A stretch of DNA of 64,000 nt from Streptomyces sp. Edi4 (GTDB lineage: Bacteria; Actinomycetota; Actinomycetes; Streptomycetales; Streptomycetaceae). The stretch spans positions 6,634,001 to 6,698,000 of the forward strand of contig NZ_JBEJGY010000004.1 of NCBI RefSeq assembly GCF_040253615.1, written 5' to 3'. Shown piece after piece: positions 60,651 through 64,000 of the stretch. A program made the position numbers and the translations under genes. Every line of letters starts with the position of its first letter. Within the stretch, counting starts at the first letter, position 1. Below the pieces are notes generated by a model, which was not told where the DNA came from, did not search any database, and saw nothing but the letters and a program-made list of their open reading frames with translations.

Positions 60651-60770
60651 GGGCATGTACCGGGCGACGTGGTGCGGGACATGTGCCGGGGGGCGTGGTG
60701 TCCGGCACGTACCCCAGGGATGTGCTTGTCCGGCACATGCCGCAAGGCCGTGGTGCCGGGCACGCACCAG
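60651..60770. repeat. Imperfect tandem repeat in intergenic region
   Basis: About four and a half units of 25-28 bases (starting near 60651, 60676, 60704, 60731 and 60757) with GGGCATGTAC / GGGACATGTGCC / GGCACGTACC / GGCACATGCC and a GTGGTG tail. Each contains a short palindrome around CATG or CGTA. The rest of 60309-60785 (477 bases) shows no gene. Confidence 0.6.
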
Positions 60771-60785
60771 GTGCTTCAGTCCGCC

Positions 60786-61721
60786 TCAGCCGCCGAGGGG
60801 CATGGCGCTCGAGTGGGCCGGGATCAGACGGTACCCGCCGTCGTCACGCCGTACATGCCCGGCGGTCGGCGGCGGGAAGTGGCTGCCGAGCAGGAGAGTC
60901 GACGTACCGGCCAGTGCGCCGAGCACCCGGTTCCGGGTCCTGGCCGCGAGTTCGGGAGCGATGTCCACACAGCTGCACAGCTCCGGGTGCGCCATCTGGA
61001 CCGGGTGGTGGATGCTGTCTCCGGTGACCAGTGCCCGCTCGCCGCGGCTGCTCAGTTCCACCGCCACCTGGCCCGGCGTGTGGCCCGGGGTGGGGAGCAG
61101 GCGGATGCCCGGCGCGACGGCCGTGCCCTCGTCGGCCACCTCGACGACGTCGAACAGGCCCGCTTCTCGTACGGGGTGGACCGAGTCCCGGAACATCTGC
61201 CGACGTGCCTCCTCCATGTCGACGCCGGCCCAGTAGTCCCACTCGGTGCGCGACACGAGATGACGTGCGTTGGGGAAGGTCGGCACCCAACTTCCGCCCT
61301 CGGCGCGGGTGTTCCACCCCACATGGTCGGCGTGGAGGTGGGTCAGGATCACGAGGTCGACGCTCTCCGGCGCGAAGCCGGCCGCCCGTAGCCGCGCTTC
61401 GTAGTCGCTGTTCAGGTTGTGCCAGGCGGGATTGGCGCGCGGCTTTCCGTTACCGATGCCGGTGTCCACCAGGACCCGCATGCCGTCCACCTCGACGGCG
61501 AAGCTGTGGCTCGCCAGGCGCAGGACGCCCTGGGCATCGGCGAACTCAGGGCTCAGCCAAGGGGTGCGGCCCACGAGGTCGGCGGTTGCCCCCGGCAGCA
61601 GCCACGCACCCGTCGGAGCGGACAGGGCCACTTCGTCGATGCGCCGTACGGTGTGGTCGCCCACAGCCCAGGAAGCGGCGGGGGAGGGGATGGACCCGGT
61701 CGTCTGCGGCGAGGTGAACAC
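60786..61721 (-). CDS. Metallo-beta-lactamase-fold hydrolase
   Basis: A 311-residue MBL-fold enzyme. Metal motif VILTHLHADHVGWN, then LLPTPGHTPGQVAVEL, VTGDSIHHPVQMAHPE and LLLGSHFPPP. This arrangement resembles the lactonase/organophosphate hydrolase group rather than glyoxalases. GTG 61721 follows AAGGAA. It is divergent from the AtzG-like/amidase pair; the region between contains two copies of a palindrome also found before the last TetR gene. Confidence 0.9.
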   Translation of the reverse strand: MFTSPQTTGSIPSPAASWAVGDHTVRRIDEVALSAPTGAWLLPGATADLVGRTPWLSPEFADAQGVLRLASHSFAVEVDGMRVLVDTGIGNGKPRANPAWHNLNSDYEARLRAAGFAPESVDLVILTHLHADHVGWNTRAEGGSWVPTFPNARHLVSRTEWDYWAGVDMEEARRQMFRDSVHPVREAGLFDVVEVADEGTAVAPGIRLLPTPGHTPGQVAVELSSRGERALVTGDSIHHPVQMAHPELCSCVDIAPELAARTRNRVLGALAGTSTLLLGSHFPPPTAGHVRRDDGGYRLIPAHSSAMPLGG

Positions 61722-61793
61722 GGTGGGTTTCCTTACGTGTTGGGGCGGCGGGGTGGTGGGGCGGTGGGCGGCGGGGCGACCTCCCCCGGCGTA

Positions 61794-61859
61794 AAAGCAA
61801 TCGGTTTGCGTTTGGCCACCGTAAGCCCTACGGTCCTCTAAAGCAAACGATTCGCTTTT
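61794..61859. promoter_or_regulatory. Two TetR-type operator copies
   Basis: AAAGCAATCGGTTTGCGTTT (61794-61813) and AAAGCAAACGATTCGCTTTT (61840-61859) are near-palindromes of one type. A third, AAGAGCAATGGATTCGCATT, is at 63688-63707 before the terminal TetR gene. Confidence 0.6.
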
Positions 61860-61922
61860 GCGGTGAGTGGCGCAGGCAGCCCTGCTCTGCCCTGCCACGC
61901 CCACCCGAACCGGAAGGACGCC

Positions 61923-62129
61923 ATGAACAGCGGACCCACCCCCCAAGAAGCAGCCCGATGGGCGCTGCGCGCGGGGCTCCCCCTCGATGACAACCGACAC
62001 GAAGCGGTGGCCGTGACGGCTCATCACATCCACTCCGTGATCAGCACATTGCGCGAACTCGATTTCGGGGAGACCCCTCCCGCGTCCGCCTACCGAGCCG
62101 GACAGGGGAACGCCGATGCGACCCTTTGA
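61923..62129 (+). CDS. AtzG-like small subunit of amidase (DUF4089 type)
   Basis: A 68-residue protein: EAARWALRAGLPLDDNRHEAVAVTAHHI and a helical rest. It resembles the AtzG/DUF4089 family, small partners of amidases such as AtzE (1-carboxybiuret hydrolase). The start is ATG 61923 after GGAAGGACGCC. It overlaps the amidase start by 14 bases, so the two are translated together. Confidence 0.75.
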   Translation: MNSGPTPQEAARWALRAGLPLDDNRHEAVAVTAHHIHSVISTLRELDFGETPPASAYRAGQGNADATL

Positions 62130-63510
62130 GCTGTCGCTGACCGAAGCGTCCCGCGCGGTGCGCGCACGCGAGCTGTCCCCCGTCGAACTCACCGCATCGG
62201 TACTGGCCCAACTCGATTCCGTAGACGGCGAGTTGGGGGCGTACGTCACCGTCACGGCCGATGGGGCACGGGCGGCGGCGGCCCGCGCCGAACGGGAGAT
62301 CGCCACCGGCGGACCGCGCGGGCCGCTGCACGGGATCCCCATGGCGCTCAAGGATCTGATCGACGCGGCGGGGCTGCCCACCACGGCGAGCTCGCGGGTC
62401 CGGGCCGGGCACGTGGCGGAACGCGACAGCCGGGTGGCCGAACGGCTCGGCGCCGCCGGAGCCGTCCTCCTGGGCAAGACGCACACGCACGAGTTCGCCT
62501 ACGGCCTGACGACCCCGCAGACCACCAACGCCTGGGACCGCGACCGGGTCGCGGGCGGGTCGAGCGGCGGCTCGGCGGTGGCCGTCGCCGCCGGGGCGGC
62601 GACGTTCGCGCTGGGCACGGACACCGGCGGTTCCATCCGGGTCCCGGCGGCTCTGAACGGCGTGGTGGGCCTCAAGCCGACCTACGGCCTGGTTCCCCGC
62701 ACCGGCGTGACCTCGCTGTCGTGGTCCCTGGACCACGTGGGCCCCCTCACCCGCACCGTCCAGGACGCCGCGCTGGTGCTGGCGGCGACCGCGGGCCACG
62801 ACCCGCGCGACCCGGCGAGCGTGGCCGGTCCCGCGCCGGACCACTTCTGGCAAGGAGACGACCTGCGAGGGCTGAGGATCGGCGTGCCTCGCAACCACTA
62901 CTTCGACCGGGTCACGCCCGAGGTCGAGGAGGCCGTACGCGGCGCGATCGCGCGGCTCGCGGAGCTCGGGGCGGAGCTCGTCGACGTCGAGATCCCGATG
63001 GCGCGTCACATCCAGGCCGTGCAGTGGGGTCTTATGGTTCCCGAGGCCACCGCGTACCACGAGCAGTCGCTGCGGGCCGCCCCCGACCTGTACGCGGCGG
63101 ACGTACGCGTCCTGCTGGAAGCCGGCGAACTCACCTCCGCGGGCGACTACCTCCGTGCCCAGCGGGCCCGCAGCCTGATGCGGGACGCCTGGGCCCGGAT
63201 GTTCGACACGATCGACGTCCTAGCCGCGCCGACGGTGCCGATGACCGCCGTCGCGGCGGGGCAGGAAACCGTGGAGTGGGCCGATGGTACGACCGAAGCG
63301 GTGTCGGACAGCTACGTCCGCCTCTGCGCGCCCGCCAACATCACCGGTGTTCCGGCCCTCACGCTGCCGGTCGCTCACGGCGACGCGGGATTGCCGATCG
63401 GCATGCAGCTGATGGCCGCCCCCTTCCGGGACGCGACGGTGCTGCGGGTGGGCCGGGTCTACGAGGAATCGGCGCCGGGCGCGGGACGGCTCGCTCCGGT
63501 CGCCGCCTGA
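62116..63510 (+). CDS. Amidase-signature enzyme (AtzE/GatA-like)
   Basis: A 464-residue amidase. Ser-cisSer-Lys triad: Lys79 in PMALKDLIDAAG, Ser149 in VAGGSSGGSAVAV, Ser173 in GTDTGGSIRVPAA. Length and the small AtzG-like partner upstream point to a free-standing amidase on a small amide or carbamoyl compound rather than GatA. The 214 bases after it (63511-63724) have a short direct repeat GTGGCTTGCAGTGGCCCT (two copies near 63617 and 63640) and the operator at 63688. Confidence 0.92.
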   Translation: MRPFELSLTEASRAVRARELSPVELTASVLAQLDSVDGELGAYVTVTADGARAAAARAEREIATGGPRGPLHGIPMALKDLIDAAGLPTTASSRVRAGHVAERDSRVAERLGAAGAVLLGKTHTHEFAYGLTTPQTTNAWDRDRVAGGSSGGSAVAVAAGAATFALGTDTGGSIRVPAALNGVVGLKPTYGLVPRTGVTSLSWSLDHVGPLTRTVQDAALVLAATAGHDPRDPASVAGPAPDHFWQGDDLRGLRIGVPRNHYFDRVTPEVEEAVRGAIARLAELGAELVDVEIPMARHIQAVQWGLMVPEATAYHEQSLRAAPDLYAADVRVLLEAGELTSAGDYLRAQRARSLMRDAWARMFDTIDVLAAPTVPMTAVAAGQETVEWADGTTEAVSDSYVRLCAPANITGVPALTLPVAHGDAGLPIGMQLMAAPFRDATVLRVGRVYEESAPGAGRLAPVAA

Positions 63511-63687
63511 GGGGGCGTTCAGGTCAGCGGCCCGTGGTTACGTCCCCGCAAGGGCGTCCGCCGCGCTCGGCCGCCCACGCACGCGTTGCCCGGCGGGTGG
63601 CCCCTGAGGTGGCCCTGCGGTGGCTTGCAGTGGCCCTGAGGTGGCTTGCAGTGGCCCTCCGGGAGGCCCGCGCAGACGCGACCGCTT

Positions 63688-63707
63688 AAGAGCAATGGAT
63701 TCGCATT
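63688..63707. promoter_or_regulatory. TetR-type operator before the terminal regulator gene
   Basis: AAGAGCAATGGATTCGCATT, matching the copies at 61794 and 61840 in GCAA..GATTCGC or its variant; 18 bases upstream of the TetR start. Confidence 0.55.
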
Positions 63708-63724
63708 AAATTAAGGTGGACGGC

Positions 63725-64000
63725 ATGAGTCCCAGGCCCATGGCCCGCCCCGGTGGGCGCAGCGCACGCGTGCAGGAATCCGTCCATGCGGCGGTCCGTG
63801 AACTCATGGGGGAGGTGGGCCGTGGGGCGCTCACTGTCCCCATGGTGGCCACCCGGGCCGGTGTGACCCCCTCCACGATCTACCGGCGCTGGGGCGACCT
63901 TCAGGAACTCCTGTCCGACGTGGCCGTCGAACGCCTGCGTCCGGAAACGGACCCGGCCGACCTCGGAAGCCTGCGGGCCGACCTGGACGCGTGGGCGGAA
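63725..64000 (+). CDS. TetR-family regulator, cut by window end
   Basis: The first 92 codons: a helix-turn-helix with ALTVPMVATRAGVTPSTIYRRWGDLQELLSDV in two parts (about 35-66). The remaining ligand domain is outside the window. The operator-like palindrome before it recurs before the MBL hydrolase and the amidase genes, so it probably represses both. Confidence 0.9.
   Translation, partial: MSPRPMARPGGRSARVQESVHAAVRELMGEVGRGALTVPMVATRAGVTPSTIYRRWGDLQELLSDVAVERLRPETDPADLGSLRADLDAWAE

Overview
The window is a high-GC actinobacterial chromosome segment, almost certainly Streptomyces. The coding style (GTG/TTG starts, ATGA and GTGA overlaps), the gene families, and the neighbourhood of malate synthase, AllR-type IclR regulator, allantoinase and allantoicase followed by a sugar ABC/ROK cluster all fit that genus. 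I saw no rRNA, tRNA, transposase, phage gene or CRISPR array.

Layout. 1-7.0 kb holds the 5' part of a class A flavin monooxygenase, a YfcC-type transporter, malate synthase, a nucleotidyltransferase, a small unknown protein and a MocR-type regulator. 7.0-7.8 kb is gene-free and packed with dispersed Streptomyces-type repeats. 7.8-11.5 kb is a two-component system divergent from an FtsX-type ABC exporter. 11.5-15.1 kb is the allantoin pathway (IclR regulator, allantoinase, allantoicase); dyads upstream of it recur in the malate synthase promoter, linking allantoin-derived glyoxylate to its use. 15.1-16.0 kb has a strong terminator, a GC-rich tandem array and a 5'-truncated EamA transporter. 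16.0-21.6 kb carries a second two-component system followed by two closely related cytochromes P450 around an unknown Cys-containing protein. 21.6-28.6 kb is a sugar regulon (Gfo/Idh/MocA dehydrogenase, GntR regulator, ABC transporter, ROK kinase) with a shared candidate operator. 28.6-39.8 kb is mixed accessory content: ricin-type lectin, membrane-anchored Mrr-like nuclease, regulator/enzyme pairs with clear palindromic operators, DEAD-box helicase, tautomerase, LysR regulator, and a CxxC flavin oxidoreductase with an XRE/cupin regulator.

39.9-59.5 kb is the most interesting part: a biosynthetic cluster whose core (acyl-CoA dehydrogenase, thioesterase, GMC oxidoreductase, a Cy-A-PCP NRPS with a cysteine code, HFCD-family flavoprotein decarboxylase, truncated globin, MFS exporter) matches, in content and largely in order, the known dithiolopyrrolone (holomycin/thiolutin) clusters. 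It differs from holomycin: I find no acyltransferase, and there is an amino-acid-oxidase-like flavoenzyme next to a RidA protein, two methyltransferases, a half-length condensation-like protein co-translated with a thioesterase that has lost its catalytic Ser and His, and a 37-residue peptide translationally coupled to the exporter. A SARP and a large LuxR (LAL) regulator flank it. A nearly identical 33-bp element lies upstream of three of its minus-strand operons and looks like the SARP box.

59.5-64 kb contains TetR regulators, a metallo-beta-lactamase-fold hydrolase and an amidase with its small AtzG-like partner; the hydrolase/amidase intergenic region shares an operator-like palindrome with the promoter of the TetR gene cut by the window end.

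All calls come from reading the sequence; no database search was run.
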